Assembly: GCA_017512425.1 (NCBI GenBank)
Contig: JAFWGI010000005.1
Location: 248,001 to 312,000 of the forward strand
Direction: 5' to 3'
Source of the DNA: Hyphomicrobium sp.
GTDB lineage: Bacteria > Pseudomonadota > Alphaproteobacteria > Rhizobiales > Hyphomicrobiaceae
DNA: 64,000 nucleotides
Made by a program: the position numbers and the translations under genes. The stretch's first letter is position 1; each line of letters starts with the position of its first letter. The notes under the pieces were generated by a model. The model saw nothing but the letters and a program-made list of their open reading frames with translations, made no database searches and had not been told where the DNA came from. Below, one piece after another: positions 27,302 through 36,822 of the stretch.

Positions 27302-28297
27302 TTGGCAGGTTTCCGCGGGTCTCCCGCACCTTCTTCGCGCCGGCCCGTCAAGGCCGTTGCCGAAGCCGCCAGGGTTGTCGTTCCCTTTGAAGACAACCGG
27401 GTACTGACCCAACTGCTCGGCGAATACGACAGCCATCTCGCACTGATTGAAGACCGCCTTGGAATAAACGCCCACGCGCACGGCAACGTCATCATATTGA
27501 CGGGGCCGCCCGTCGCTTGCGCGATGGCCCGGGACGTTCTCGAAAAACTCTACGTTCGCATCTCGAAGGGCGAAAGCGTCGGCGCCGGCGATTTTGACGG
27601 CCTCATCCGTCATGCGCGCGCAGAGGACACCGTGTCCGACGGCCAAGCGCAGGTCGCAACGCGCCGCCGCGTCGTCAAGGCACGTACGCCGACGCAGAGC
27701 ACCTACATCCGCGCCATCGATAAGCACGATCTCGTATTTGGCCTTGGACCGGCTGGCACGGGTAAAACGTACATCGCTGTGGCGTTTGCCGCGCATTGCC
27801 TTGAAAAAGGTGTCGTCGAACGCATCATCCTTTCACGCCCTGCCGTCGAAGCCGGTGAGCGTCTCGGCTTTCTGCCGGGCGACATGCGCGATAAGGTCGA
27901 CCCGTATCTGCGCCCGCTCTATGATGCGCTTTACGACGTCCTCCCGCCTGAAAAGGTCGAGCGCGATCTTGAAACGGGCGTCATCGAAATCGCTCCGCTT
28001 GCGTTCATGCGCGGCCGCACGCTATCGAATGCGTTCGTCATTCTCGACGAAGCGCAGAACACGTCGAGCATGCAGATGAAAATGTTTCTGACGCGCCTCG
28101 GCGAAGGTTCGAAAATGGTCATCACGGGTGATCCGACGCAGATCGATCTTCCGCCCGGCATGAAGTCGGGTCTCGAAGAAGCAGTGCATTTGCTTGATGG
28201 CGTCGAAGGTATTGAGGCCGTCCGCTTCAACGTCGCTGACGTCGTCCGCCGCGACCTCGTCGCAAAAATCGTCTCGGCCTATGACAACGCCAAGTAA
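27302..28297 (+). CDS. ybeZ: PhoH-like ATPase (YbeZ)
   Basis: 331 residues from TTG 27302, which has GAGGAG nine bases upstream; the frame is open further 5' but that leader is not family-like. N-terminal KH-like segment ([22 protein letters not shown]), then the PhoH ATPase with Walker [32 protein letters not shown], Walker [12 protein letters not shown] and [11 protein letters not shown]. YbeZ partners YbeY in rRNA maturation and stress-linked ribosome quality control. It overlaps ybeY by 17 bases in a different frame. Confidence 0.95.
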   Translation: MAGFRGSPAPSSRRPVKAVAEAARVVVPFEDNRVLTQLLGEYDSHLALIEDRLGINAHAHGNVIILTGPPVACAMARDVLEKLYVRISKGESVGAGDFDGLIRHARAEDTVSDGQAQVATRRRVVKARTPTQSTYIRAIDKHDLVFGLGPAGTGKTYIAVAFAAHCLEKGVVERIILSRPAVEAGERLGFLPGDMRDKVDPYLRPLYDALYDVLPPEKVERDLETGVIEIAPLAFMRGRTLSNAFVILDEAQNTSSMQMKMFLTRLGEGSKMVITGDPTQIDLPPGMKSGLEEAVHLLDGVEGIEAVRFNVADVVRRDLVAKIVSAYDNAK

Positions 28298-28817
28298 CAG
28301 CCGTGCAGCCAGCGCTTCGGGGCCGGTAAGTGCCGATCTAGCCGTCGATCTCGTGGTCGACGACGAGGACCGATGGTGCGGCCTCGCTGACGCCGAAGCG
28401 GCGGTTCAAGCCGCAGCAGACGTTATTGCCGGCTGGCCAGGGCTTCTCAAAGCGCCGTCGACTGTGTCGATTGCTCTCTCTAGTGACGCCGCCGTTGCGG
28501 CACTGAACAGCCAGTATCGCGGGAAGGCCAAGCCGACAAACGTACTCTCGTTTCCGGCAGGCCGCGGTGCGCCGGAACATTTTCTCGGCGACATCATTTT
28601 GGCTGAAGAGACCGTGGCGCAGGAGGCGGTCCAGCAAGGCACGCCGCTTGTTCATCACGTCCAGCATCTCGTCGTGCACGGCTTGCTGCATTTGCTCGGC
28701 TACGACCACGAAGTGCCAGCCGATGCAGAGCGCATGGAAGCACTTGAAATCAGCATTCTTGCCAAACTTGATATTGCGAGCCCGTATACGGGCGAGCTTG
28801 TGATGCCAAAGGAGTGA
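28281..28817 (+). CDS. ybeY: Endoribonuclease YbeY
   Basis: 178 residues from ATG 28281, inside the last codons of ybeZ. Zinc metalloprotein motif H-x3-H-x5-H seen as [11 protein letters not shown] near residue 135, preceded by [18 protein letters not shown] and [15 protein letters not shown]. Acts in 16S rRNA 3'-end processing and 70S quality control. Length is typical of the alphaproteobacterial form, with about 20 extra N-terminal residues. The overlap with ybeZ suggests coupled synthesis of a YbeZ-YbeY pair. Confidence 0.96.
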   Translation: MTTPSNSRAASASGPVSADLAVDLVVDDEDRWCGLADAEAAVQAAADVIAGWPGLLKAPSTVSIALSSDAAVAALNSQYRGKAKPTNVLSFPAGRGAPEHFLGDIILAEETVAQEAVQQGTPLVHHVQHLVVHGLLHLLGYDHEVPADAERMEALEISILAKLDIASPYTGELVMPKE

Positions 28818-28842
28818 TCGAGGATTTTCTCGTGATCAGACC

Positions 28843-29925
28843 ATGACCGACCAATCGAACGACAAGCCTGCCGCCGATGCGACGATCGCCGCAACCGAAG
28901 AGCAAAGGCTGCAAAGCGCGCAAGGGTGGCTGCAAGCGATGCGCGTTAAGCTGGGACTCAGTGGTCCGCAAACACTGCGCGATACCATCGAAGGCGCGCT
29001 GAAGGCACCCGATCCAACGGCGACGTTTACCGAAGCCGAACGCAAGATGCTCGAGCGGCTGCTGCGGTTCGGCACGAGCCGCGTGGCTGCCGTCATGGTG
29101 CCGCGCGCCGATATCATTTCGCTCGATGAAAACGAGCCGCTGTCGGAACTGCTGCGCACGTTCAATGAGGCAGGCGTATCGCGCATTCCGTTGTATCGCG
29201 AAAATCTCGACGATCCGCGCGGCATGATCCACGTCAAGGACGTCTTTGGGTGGCTGATGGCCGAGGCGACAGGTCGTCATGTCAAAAGCGATAAGCCCGA
29301 AAAGTTTGAGAAGTCGGAAAAGATCGACAAGCTCGCGCAGAATGGGAACGGCGGCGCGAACGAAATCCCTATGCCGGACCGCCTCGATCTTTCGCATGTC
29401 GACCTGACGCGTCCGATCACGACCGCGAAAATCCGCAGGCAAGTGCTTTATGTACCGCCGTCAATGCCGGCCGCCGATCTGCTTATTCGCATGCAGACGA
29501 CACGCATTCATATGGCGCTGATCGTCGATGAATACGGTGGGACCGATGGCCTTGTGACGATCGAAGACCTCGTCGAGCAGATCGTCGGCGACATCGAAGA
29601 CGAGCACGACGAGGACGAAGAAACCAACATCGTCGCCGATCCGAAACTTGGTTTGACCGCGATCGCGCGCACGCCGATTTCGGAACTCGAAGAGCATATC
29701 AAGATCAAGCTCGTCGAAGACGAGGATGAGACCGATGTCGATACGATCGGCGGTCTCGTGTTCTCGATCCTCGGCCGCGTTCCGGCGCGCGGCGAGCTGA
29801 TCCACCATGCGTCTGGTGTCGAATTTGAAGTGCTCGACGCCGATCCGCGCCGCGTGAAGAAGGTCAAAATTCATTTGCCGCGGCCGCAAGCCGTGCGTCC
29901 GCAATCCGATAGCGCGGAAACGTGA
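28843..29925 (+). CDS. ybeX: CBS-domain protein of the CorC/HlyC family (YbeX)
   Basis: 360 residues, soluble throughout. Two CBS domains (start VPRADIISLDENEPLSELL; second at VLYVPPSMPAADLLIRMQ) surround a charged Lys/Glu insertion (residues about 145-180, KSDKPEKFEKSEKIDKLA). The C-terminal CorC_HlyC transporter-associated domain (GLVFSILGRVPARGELI) follows. Between them is MALIVDEYGGTDGLVTIEDL, the family signature. Linked with magnesium/cobalt efflux and, with YbeYZ, ribosome metabolism. The 35-residue charged spacer between CBS halves is longer than in E. coli YbeX. It overlaps the lnt GTG start by four bases. Confidence 0.93.
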   Translation: MTDQSNDKPAADATIAATEEQRLQSAQGWLQAMRVKLGLSGPQTLRDTIEGALKAPDPTATFTEAERKMLERLLRFGTSRVAAVMVPRADIISLDENEPLSELLRTFNEAGVSRIPLYRENLDDPRGMIHVKDVFGWLMAEATGRHVKSDKPEKFEKSEKIDKLAQNGNGGANEIPMPDRLDLSHVDLTRPITTAKIRRQVLYVPPSMPAADLLIRMQTTRIHMALIVDEYGGTDGLVTIEDLVEQIVGDIEDEHDEDEETNIVADPKLGLTAIARTPISELEEHIKIKLVEDEDETDVDTIGGLVFSILGRVPARGELIHHASGVEFEVLDADPRRVKKVKIHLPRPQAVRPQSDSAET

Positions 29926-31538
29926 GCGCAGGCATGGCAGCTTTGCCCGCTGTGACGCGGCTTCAACAAGCGACTGGCGCTCTCTCAGGATGGCCGCGAG
30001 CGGCGGTAGCCGTCCTCGCGGGTAGCCTATCCGTGTTGGCATTCGCACCGTTCTACGCGTCACCGGTTTTGTTTCTGACGTTGCCGGTGTTTGTCTGGCT
30101 CATCGATCGTAGCGCGACGCCGCGCGATGCCGGGAGTGCCGGCTGGTTCTTCGGCCTCGGCTACTTCTTCTTCAATCTCGTCTGGATCGGCGAAGCGTTT
30201 CTCGTCGAAGCCGATAAGTTCGCGTGGCTGCTGCCGTTCGCGGTGACGTTGCTTCCGGCGGGGCTCGCGCTCTTCTGGGGCTGGGCGGCGGCACTCATGC
30301 GCCGGTTCTGGAGCGCCGGATTTGCGCGCGTTTTGATCTTCGCGATCGTCCTCAGTGTCGCCGAATGGCTGCGCGGCCATATCTTCACGGGCCTGCCTTG
30401 GAACGTGCCTGGTTACGCGCTGACGGCGCCACTGGAACTGATGCAGAGCGCGGGCGTCTTCGGCATCTACGGCTTGACGCTGATCGCGTTGGTTGTCTTC
30501 GCTGCGCCGCTCGTGCTGCTTGCCGACGAAAAATCGGGCGGCGAAACGCCTTGGCTTTTGGCGTCCGCGATTGCGGTTGTCCCGCTTGCGCTGCTGTTCG
30601 CATACGGCACGTATAAGCTCAGTGCGCCGCAAGAGCTTGTTGGCGGCGTTAAACTGCGCATCGTCCAGCCAAGCGTTCTGCAAACCGAGAAGTGGCGCCC
30701 CGAATTTCAGCGCCGGATATTCGACGATCATCTGGCGCTATCAAAATCCAACGCCCAGGGCGTCGCCGACGATCTGACCGGCGTCACGCACGTCATATGG
30801 CCGGAAGCGGCAATGCCGTTCTTTCCGCTCGAAGCGCCAAAGGCGCTCGAAGAGATCGGGGCGATGCTGCCCGGCGGCGTGACGTTGATAACGGGCGCGC
30901 TGCGCCGCGATCCGGCCGGATCGAACACGCCACAGACAAAAGTCTTCAACAGCGTTTTGGCGTTCAATGACGCAGCAGAGCTCACCGCTGCGTTCGATAA
31001 AATCCATCTCGTGCCGTTCGGCGAGTACCTGCCGGCCGAAAAGATGCTGACGGCATTCGGTTTGAAGAAGCTGACCGCAGGGCGCGGCGCGTTCCAGAGC
31101 GGCCCCGCACCGCGTCAACTGATGGCGGTCGCCGGCTTGCCGCCGATTGCAGCGCTCGTCTGCTATGAGGTGCTGTTCCCGAACGAGATCGTTCAAGCCG
31201 GTGCGCGTCCGGGATTGCTGCTCAACGTCACCAATGATGGCTGGTTTGGGAACTCGACGGGGCCGCGCCAGCACTTCCACCAATCGCGTGTCCGCGCCGT
31301 CGAGCAGGGCGTGCCACTGATCCGCGCTGCCAACAACGGCATTTCGGCCGTCGTCGATGCCAATGGACGTATCATCGCCGAACTCGGCATGAATGTGCGC
31401 GGCGTGATCGACAGTGCTTTGCCGGCAGCGGGGCCATTGCCACCGTATGGCCGCTACGGCGATTTGATTTTTGCAGCGATGCTTCTGATCGCCGCCGCCA
31501 TTGCGGCCCTCGGCCGCCGAACCTTACCCCGGCGTTAA
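29922..31538 (+). CDS. lnt: Apolipoprotein N-acyltransferase
   Basis: 538 residues; GTG 29922 overlaps the preceding stop, and ATG 29934 is an alternative. An N-terminal set of hydrophobic helices (from about residue 20) is followed by a periplasmic nitrilase domain. Its catalytic Glu is in HVIWPEAAMPFF, Lys in FDKIHLVPFGEYLPAEK and Cys in AALVCYEVLFP, with the exit motif NVTNDGWFGNSTGPRQH. A last helix lies at the C-terminus. It adds the third acyl chain to lipoproteins in the inner membrane. Last gene of the conserved miaB-ybeZYX-lnt block. Confidence 0.97.
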   Translation: MSAGMAALPAVTRLQQATGALSGWPRAAVAVLAGSLSVLAFAPFYASPVLFLTLPVFVWLIDRSATPRDAGSAGWFFGLGYFFFNLVWIGEAFLVEADKFAWLLPFAVTLLPAGLALFWGWAAALMRRFWSAGFARVLIFAIVLSVAEWLRGHIFTGLPWNVPGYALTAPLELMQSAGVFGIYGLTLIALVVFAAPLVLLADEKSGGETPWLLASAIAVVPLALLFAYGTYKLSAPQELVGGVKLRIVQPSVLQTEKWRPEFQRRIFDDHLALSKSNAQGVADDLTGVTHVIWPEAAMPFFPLEAPKALEEIGAMLPGGVTLITGALRRDPAGSNTPQTKVFNSVLAFNDAAELTAAFDKIHLVPFGEYLPAEKMLTAFGLKKLTAGRGAFQSGPAPRQLMAVAGLPPIAALVCYEVLFPNEIVQAGARPGLLLNVTNDGWFGNSTGPRQHFHQSRVRAVEQGVPLIRAANNGISAVVDANGRIIAELGMNVRGVIDSALPAAGPLPPYGRYGDLIFAAMLLIAAAIAALGRRTLPRR

Positions 31539-31649
31539 TTACAAATCGATGATATCGCGTCTTGGGTCAGTACCTTCGGTTGACGCGCGGGTAAACTGCA
31601 CCTAGGAAGTGTGGGCGCTGGGGGAGTCAAAATTGGGTTCTGAACGGTG

Positions 31650-32120
31650 ATGAGTAACGAGCACGCGATCGACGAGTTGGGTAGCGATGAGCTGCCGCGG
31701 GGCTCGCGCCGCGCCAACCCGATGGATGTGCATGTCGGCACGCGGGTGCGTCTGCGCCGCATGCTGCTCGGTATGAGTCAGGAAAAGCTTGGCGAGCATT
31801 TGGGTCTGACGTTCCAGCAAGTTCAGAAATACGAAAAGGGCGTCAACCGCATCGGCGCCAGCCGACTATTCGAGCTTGCAAAGGTTTTAGGCGTGCCGGT
31901 GCAGTTCTTCTACGATGAAGCACCGTCCGCCACCCACGGCACGCTCGAACCCGCCATGGGCTTCGCCGAGCAACCGGGCGAAAGTTATGTTGTCGAGTTT
32001 CTCAGCAGCCGCGACGGCATGGAGCTGAATAAGGCGTTCGGCCGTATCAAGGACCCCAAGGTACGGCGCACGATCGTCGATTTGGTGCGCTCGCTGGCGC
32101 CCGACGAAGACAGCCAATAA
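31650..32120 (+). CDS. XRE-family transcription regulator, PraR/PhrR-like
   Basis: 156 residues from ATG 31650 (GTG 31647 directly before it is an alternative). A single helix-turn-helix domain covers about residues 25-85 (VGTRVRLRRMLLGMSQEKLG, LTFQQVQKYEKGVNRIGASR). The C-terminal helix ends with FGRIKDPKVRRTIVDLVRSL. Sequence and position between lnt and metK match the rhizobial PraR/PhrR regulators, which in Rhizobium affect quorum sensing and biofilm/attachment genes. Target genes here are unknown; the name is by context plus similarity, so I leave the symbol empty. Confidence 0.9.
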   Translation: MSNEHAIDELGSDELPRGSRRANPMDVHVGTRVRLRRMLLGMSQEKLGEHLGLTFQQVQKYEKGVNRIGASRLFELAKVLGVPVQFFYDEAPSATHGTLEPAMGFAEQPGESYVVEFLSSRDGMELNKAFGRIKDPKVRRTIVDLVRSLAPDEDSQ

Positions 32121-32323
32121 TTGCCTGCACGCCGCCGCTTTCGCGGATGTCTAAAACGACTTGTTGGCCAGCCGTTTCGGCCCGCCGTCGCGACGCCGCG
32201 CGTCCTTGACCGGCTTCGCAAAGACTGCAACAAACCCGCCTGATTTCGGCCTGCAACCGCACATCGCAGGCTTGTCCACGTTCGCGAAAAAGGTCGCGTG
32301 ACGTCCAACACACGGGGGCCACC
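32121..32323 (+). other. metK upstream region, no recognised riboswitch
   Basis: 203 bases between the PraR-like gene and metK. It holds one hairpin, CCTGC/GCAGG (32250-32254 with 32266-32270). I looked for the SAM-II and SAM/SAH pseudoknot patterns known upstream of Met genes in this class and did not find a convincing match. A promoter is expected but none stands out. Confidence 0.4.
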
Positions 32324-33529
32324 TTGGCACGCAAGTCGTTTTTGTTCACCAGCGAGTCCGTTTCCGAAGGCCATCCCGATAAGGTCTGCGATCGCATCTC
32401 CGACGAAGTGGTCGATCTGTTCTATCGCGAAAGCACGGCCGCGAAGCTCGACCTGTGGGCTGTCCGCGCCGCGTGCGAAACGATGGCGACGACGCAGCGC
32501 GTGGTGATTGCAGGCGAATACTCGAATACGCCGGCAAGCGTCACGGTACAGAAAATTCAGGAAGTCGCCCGCGCCGCAATCAAGGACATCGGCTACGAGC
32601 AGGACGGTTTCCACTGGGCCAACGCCAACATCGAAGTGCTGCTCCACGGCCAGTCGGCCGACATTGCAGCCGGCGTTGACGCCAAGCAGCCGACCAACGC
32701 CGAAGAAGGCGCTGGCGACCAGGGCATTATGTTCGGTTATGCCTGCACCGACACGCCGGAATTGATGCCGGCGCCGATCTACTATTCTCACAAAATTCTG
32801 CAGAACCTCGCGATCGATCGCAAAGCCAAGAAGGGCGATGCGGCGAAGCTTGGCCCCGATTCCAAGAGCCAGGTGACGGTGCGCTACGAAGACGGCAAGC
32901 CGGTCGGCGTAACGCAGATCGTCGTTTCGCATCAGCACATCGTCAAGGACTTGTCGTCGAAGCAGGTCCGCGACATCGTCGAGCCTTACGTTCGCGCGGC
33001 CCTGCCGGACGGCTGGATCAGCAAAGATACGCAGTGGCACATCAATCCGACCGGCGCATTTTACATTGGCGGCCCTGATGGCGACTGCGGTCTGACGGGC
33101 CGCAAGATCATCGTCGATACCTACGGTGGCGCGGCTCCGCATGGCGGTGGCGCGTTCTCGGGCAAAGACCCGACGAAGGTTGATCGCTCGGCCGCTTATG
33201 CGTCGCGCTATCTTGCAAAGAACGTCGTCGCGGCTGGCCTCGCCGAGCGCTGCACGATCCAACTTTCATACGCGATTGGCGTCGCCCGTCCGCTGTCGAT
33301 CTACGTCGATACCTACGGCACGGGTAAGGTCGAAGAAGCCGCGATCGAAAAAGCACTGGCCGAGGTTATGGACCTGACGCCGCGCGGAATTCGCTCGCAT
33401 CTCGATCTCAATAAGCCGATCTACGCGCGCACCGCCGCTTACGGCCACTTCGGCCGTCCAGCCGACGCTGACGGCGGCTTCTCGTGGGAGAAGACCGACC
33501 TTGCAGCCAAAATCAAGGCTGCCGTCTAA
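32324..33529 (+). CDS. metK: S-adenosylmethionine synthetase
   Basis: 401 residues starting at TTG 32324, supported by the conserved N-terminus (residues 5-17 [13 protein letters not shown]; no ATG in frame nearby). Motifs: [28 protein letters not shown] (ATP/Mg binding), [39 protein letters not shown]. Makes SAM from Met and ATP; consumers in the window include TrmB and MiaB. Length is slightly above E. coli MetK, with alphaproteobacterial insertions. A strong terminator follows 38 bases after the stop. Confidence 0.98.
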   Translation: MARKSFLFTSESVSEGHPDKVCDRISDEVVDLFYRESTAAKLDLWAVRAACETMATTQRVVIAGEYSNTPASVTVQKIQEVARAAIKDIGYEQDGFHWANANIEVLLHGQSADIAAGVDAKQPTNAEEGAGDQGIMFGYACTDTPELMPAPIYYSHKILQNLAIDRKAKKGDAAKLGPDSKSQVTVRYEDGKPVGVTQIVVSHQHIVKDLSSKQVRDIVEPYVRAALPDGWISKDTQWHINPTGAFYIGGPDGDCGLTGRKIIVDTYGGAAPHGGGAFSGKDPTKVDRSAAYASRYLAKNVVAAGLAERCTIQLSYAIGVARPLSIYVDTYGTGKVEEAAIEKALAEVMDLTPRGIRSHLDLNKPIYARTAAYGHFGRPADADGGFSWEKTDLAAKIKAAV

Positions 33530-33567
33530 CGTTTGTCTGCGAGACTATCGAGACTATAATGTTGAAG

Positions 33568-33592
33568 ACGGCCGCTGCTTGCGGCCGTTTTT
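33568..33592 (+). terminator. Rho-independent terminator of metK
   Basis: The perfect 8-bp stem ACGGCCGC/GCGGCCGT (33568-33575 with 33581-33588) is followed by TTTTT. It lies inside the 5' extension of the trmB frame, which rules out the earliest trmB starts. Confidence 0.9.
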
Positions 33593-33612
33593 GTATGTTG
33601 CGATTGTTGAAC

Positions 33613-34308
33613 ATGAAGCCCGGCGAACCGACAAACGAACTGCGCTCCTACGGCCGCCGCAAGGGCCGCAAGGCGACGCCGCGGCAAGCGACGCTGCTGC
33701 GCGACCTTCTCCCGCGTGTCGCAGTGGACTTGACCGCGCCTTCCGGCCGGCTCCCCGCAGGGGAGTCGGGAGGCGCACGAAAAAAGCTCTTCCTGGAAAT
33801 TGGGTTTGGCGGCGGTGAGCATCTCGTCTGGCAGGCCGAGCACAATCCGGACGCGATGCTGATGGGCTGCGAGCCGTTCGAGGATGGCGTCATCAAAGTG
33901 CTCGACGTCATCGATCGCGCGCGCATCGATAATGTCCGGCTGCATATGGGCGATGCGCGCGACGTGCTGCGCTGGCTGCCGGAGGCCTCGATCGATCGCG
34001 CCTTTATCCTGTTCCCGGACCCTTGGCCGAAGCGCAAACATCAAAAGCGCCGACTGCTGAACGGCGGTACGCTGGCGTTGCTCGCGCGCGTTCTGAAACC
34101 CGGCGCAGAGCTGCGCTTTGGTACCGATATCGGCGACTACGCGCGCTCGGCGCTTGAAGCCTTCCAGCGCGAAAAGCGTTTTCAATGGCTGGCGGAAACA
34201 CCGGCCGATTGGCGCGCCCGGCCGGCAGATTGGCCAGAAACGCGCTATGAGGCCAAGGCCCATCGCGAAGGCCGCCGCTGCTATTATTTCCGCTTCAGGC
34301 GCGCGTAA
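33613..34308 (+). CDS. trmB: tRNA (guanine-N7-)-methyltransferase TrmB
   Basis: 231 residues from ATG 33613. The frame opens earlier, but those starts lie before or within the metK terminator; ATG 33595 is the only real rival. SAM-binding motif LFLEIGFGGGEHLVWQA, then GDARDVLRWLP, FILFPDPWPKRKHQKRR (the family's PDPWxKxRHxKRR block) and FGTDIGDYARSAL. It methylates G46 of tRNAs. Residues about 42-55 (APSGRLPAGESGGA), right before the SAM motif, are encoded entirely by a 41-bp palindromic repeat that recurs in two intergenic places, described separately. Confidence 0.95.
   Translation: MKPGEPTNELRSYGRRKGRKATPRQATLLRDLLPRVAVDLTAPSGRLPAGESGGARKKLFLEIGFGGGEHLVWQAEHNPDAMLMGCEPFEDGVIKVLDVIDRARIDNVRLHMGDARDVLRWLPEASIDRAFILFPDPWPKRKHQKRRLLNGGTLALLARVLKPGAELRFGTDIGDYARSALEAFQREKRFQWLAETPADWRARPADWPETRYEAKAHREGRRCYYFRFRRA
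33736..33776 (+). repeat. Nested palindromic repeat, copy A (inside trmB)
   Basis: 41 bp. Outer arms GCGCCTTCC and GGGAGGCGC pair with one G-T wobble; inner arms CTCCCC and GGGGAG close a GCA loop. It shares the core TCCGGCCGGCTC and GAGTCGG with copies at 42269 and 45706, while the inner stem bases differ between copies yet stay complementary. It starts exactly on a codon boundary (codon 42) of trmB and keeps the frame. Confidence 0.85.
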
Positions 34309-34490
34309 CCCGGTAGCGGCCAGCTAAAGCGATTAACGACTTAGGGCGCGCCTCCCACGTGAGACCCTTGCGTTCTGGCCAGAAATCGCCTATCTCCACG
34401 CCATCCTAATAAAAAACGAAAGCCTTCGAGTGGACCCGCCGGGCCCGCTCTAAACGCTCTTTGATTTGAATGCCAGGTTTGAATTCCGCA

Positions 34491-35150
34491 ATGACGGCCG
34501 CTGACGCGCAAAATTCTGAAGTATCGAGCGAACGGTTTCTGCATGAGACCGGCCTAGCTGCCGAGTTCGCGCATATCGCCGAGCCGGTTCTTGAAGGCCT
34601 CGGCTTTCGCCTCGTGCGCGTCAACGTCTCCGGCGCAACAGAGCGCATCGTGCAGATCATGGCCGAGCGGCCGGATGGCTCGATGACTGTCGATGATTGC
34701 GAAATGATCTCGAAAGGTTTGTCGCCCGTCATCGACGTTGCCGATCCTTTGTCGGGCAAGTACCGCCTTGAGATTTCGTCGCCTGGCATCGACCGTCCGC
34801 TCGTCCGCCCGAGCGATTTCGAAGACTGGGCAGGCCACGAAGCTAAGATCGAATTGAAAGAACCGGTCGACGGCCGCAAGCGCTTCAAGGGCGTACTCGA
34901 AGGCTTTGAGGATGGCGAAGTGCGCATGGCGGCCGAAGCCGGGTCGCTCGGTGTCCAGAATCTTGGCTTCCCGATCGCGCTCGTTGCAGAAGCCCGCTTG
35001 GTGCTGACCGACGATTTGATCCGCGATGCGCTGACCCGCGCGAAGCAACGTCACGCTGCGGGTGTACTCAATCCCGGCGACGGCGCCGAACTCGACGAAG
35101 ACGACCTCGATACAAACGACACGCCACAAACGAAAGACTCGGAGGACTGA
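34491..35150 (+). CDS. rimP: Ribosome maturation factor RimP
   Basis: 219 residues from ATG 34491; ATG 34470 in the same frame would add seven residues, and neither has a clear Shine-Dalgarno. Core: [18 protein letters not shown], then [39 protein letters not shown] (family signature). An acidic C-terminal tail ends in [17 protein letters not shown]. Needed for 30S assembly. First gene of the rimP-nusA-ylxR-infB-rbfA-truB operon; nusA starts three bases after its stop. The upstream 182 bases carry no other gene and probably contain the operon promoter. Confidence 0.95.
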   Translation: MTAADAQNSEVSSERFLHETGLAAEFAHIAEPVLEGLGFRLVRVNVSGATERIVQIMAERPDGSMTVDDCEMISKGLSPVIDVADPLSGKYRLEISSPGIDRPLVRPSDFEDWAGHEAKIELKEPVDGRKRFKGVLEGFEDGEVRMAAEAGSLGVQNLGFPIALVAEARLVLTDDLIRDALTRAKQRHAAGVLNPGDGAELDEDDLDTNDTPQTKDSED

Positions 35151-35153
35151 CCT

Positions 35154-36791
35154 ATGGCGACCGCCGGCATTAGTGCCAACCGCCTCGAGCTGCTGCAAAT
35201 CGCAGACTCTGTCGCGCGCGAAAAGACGATCGATAAAAAGATCGTCATCGAAGCCATGGAAGAAGCAATCCAGAAAGCGGCCAAGGCCCGCTACGGCGCT
35301 GAAAACGATATTCGCTGCGAAATCGATCCGAAGACGGGTGAATCGAAGCTGACCCGCGTGCTCGCGGTTGTCGACGAGGTCGAAAACGATTCAACGCAGG
35401 TCAATCTGGCGGACGCTCAAAAGCGCAACCCGGATGCCAAAGTCGGCGATTTGATCGCTGAAACGTTGCCGCCGTTGGAATTCGGCCGTGTCGCCGCGCA
35501 GAACGCTAAGCAGGTCATCGTGCAGAAGGTGCGCGAGGCCGAGCGTGACCGCCAGTTCGCCGAATTCAAGGATCGCATCGGCGATATTTCAAACGGCACC
35601 GTCAAGCGCGTCGAATATGGCAACGTGATCGTCGATCTCGGCCGCGCCGAAGGCATTATTCGCCGCGATGAAATGATCCCGCGCGAAAACGTCCGCCTCG
35701 GCGATCGTATCCGCGCTTTCATCTACGACGTCCGGCGCGAACAGCGTGGCCCGCAAATCTTTCTGACGCGCGCCCGCTCGGAATTCATGGCCAAGCTCTT
35801 CGCAGCCGAAGTGCCGGAAATCTATGATGGCGTTGTTGAAATCAAGTCGGTCGCGCGCGATCCCGGTTCGCGCGCCAAGATCGCGGTGATCTCGAAAGAT
35901 TCCTCCATCGATCCGGTTGGCGCATGCGTTGGTATGCGCGGCGCCCGCGTGCAAGCGGTCGTCAACGAACTGCAGGGCGAGAAGGTCGACATCATCGAGT
36001 GGAATCCCGACGCGGCGAGCTTCATCGTCAACGCGTTGGCGCCAGCCGAAGTGACCAAGGTCGTTCTCGACGAAGACAGCAATCGCATCGAAGTCGTCGT
36101 GCCGGAAGCACAGTTGTCGCTCGCCATCGGCCGTCGTGGCCAGAACGTGCGTCTCGCGTCGCAGCTGACAGGATGGGATATCGACATCATGACGGAAGCC
36201 GAGGAATCGGAGCGCCGTCAAAAGGAATTTGCCGAACGCACGCAGCTCCTCATGGATGCGCTCGACGTCGACGAAGTCATCGCGCAGTTGCTCGTCACCG
36301 AAGGCTTCGCGTCGATCGAAGAAGTCGCATTTGTCGATCCGTCCGAAATTGCCCATATCGAAGGCTTCGACGCCGATACGGCCGAACAGATCCAGACGCG
36401 CGCGAAAGAATACCTGGAGAGCCAGGAAGCCGAACGCGACGCAAAGCGCCGCGAACTCGGCGTTGCCGACGAACTTGCCGAAGTTCCCGGCATGACGACC
36501 GCGATGATGGTCGCGCTCGGCGAAAACGGCGTCAAAACCGTCGAAGACTTCGCCGACTGCGCCACCGATGAACTGGTGGGCTGGACCGAACGCAAAAAGG
36601 AAAAGGACGCCGAGCCTGTCCGCCATAAGGGCTTCCTCGACGGTTTCGAACTGTCCCGCGCGGACGTCGAAGGCATGATCATGTCGGCGCGCGTTCAGGC
36701 CGGGTGGATAACCGCCGAAGATTTGGAAGGGCCGGCCGAAGAGGCCGAAGATGCGACGGATGGTGGCGAAGACGCCACCTCCCAGAGCTAA
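35154..36791 (+). CDS. nusA: Transcription termination/antitermination factor NusA
   Basis: 545 residues, GGAGGACTGACCT before the ATG. N-terminal RNA-polymerase-binding domain ([20 protein letters not shown]), S1 domain ([19 protein letters not shown]), KH1 ([20 protein letters not shown]) and KH2 ([20 protein letters not shown]). Helix-hairpin-helix repeats at the C-terminus ([28 protein letters not shown]) precede an acidic tail. Modulates pausing, termination and antitermination. Position in the rimP-infB operon is universal in proteobacteria. Confidence 0.98.
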   Translation: MATAGISANRLELLQIADSVAREKTIDKKIVIEAMEEAIQKAAKARYGAENDIRCEIDPKTGESKLTRVLAVVDEVENDSTQVNLADAQKRNPDAKVGDLIAETLPPLEFGRVAAQNAKQVIVQKVREAERDRQFAEFKDRIGDISNGTVKRVEYGNVIVDLGRAEGIIRRDEMIPRENVRLGDRIRAFIYDVRREQRGPQIFLTRARSEFMAKLFAAEVPEIYDGVVEIKSVARDPGSRAKIAVISKDSSIDPVGACVGMRGARVQAVVNELQGEKVDIIEWNPDAASFIVNALAPAEVTKVVLDEDSNRIEVVVPEAQLSLAIGRRGQNVRLASQLTGWDIDIMTEAEESERRQKEFAERTQLLMDALDVDEVIAQLLVTEGFASIEEVAFVDPSEIAHIEGFDADTAEQIQTRAKEYLESQEAERDAKRRELGVADELAEVPGMTTAMMVALGENGVKTVEDFADCATDELVGWTERKKEKDAEPVRHKGFLDGFELSRADVEGMIMSARVQAGWITAEDLEGPAEEAEDATDGGEDATSQS

Positions 36792-36822
36792 TTGAGATGA
36801 TCGGCGAGGCAAACGAGGTCGC

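Noticed and set aside
32121..32323. SAM-responsive riboswitch upstream of metK
   Set aside because: The SAM-II and SAM/SAH core patterns were looked for and not found; only an ordinary hairpin is present.
31985..33262. Minus-strand open frame of about 425 codons opposite metK
   Set aside because: Antisense to a certain gene; no conserved motif.
33484..33612. Longer N-terminus for TrmB (starts at 33484 or 33559)
   Set aside because: This stretch contains the end of metK and its terminator; the added residues do not look like the family.
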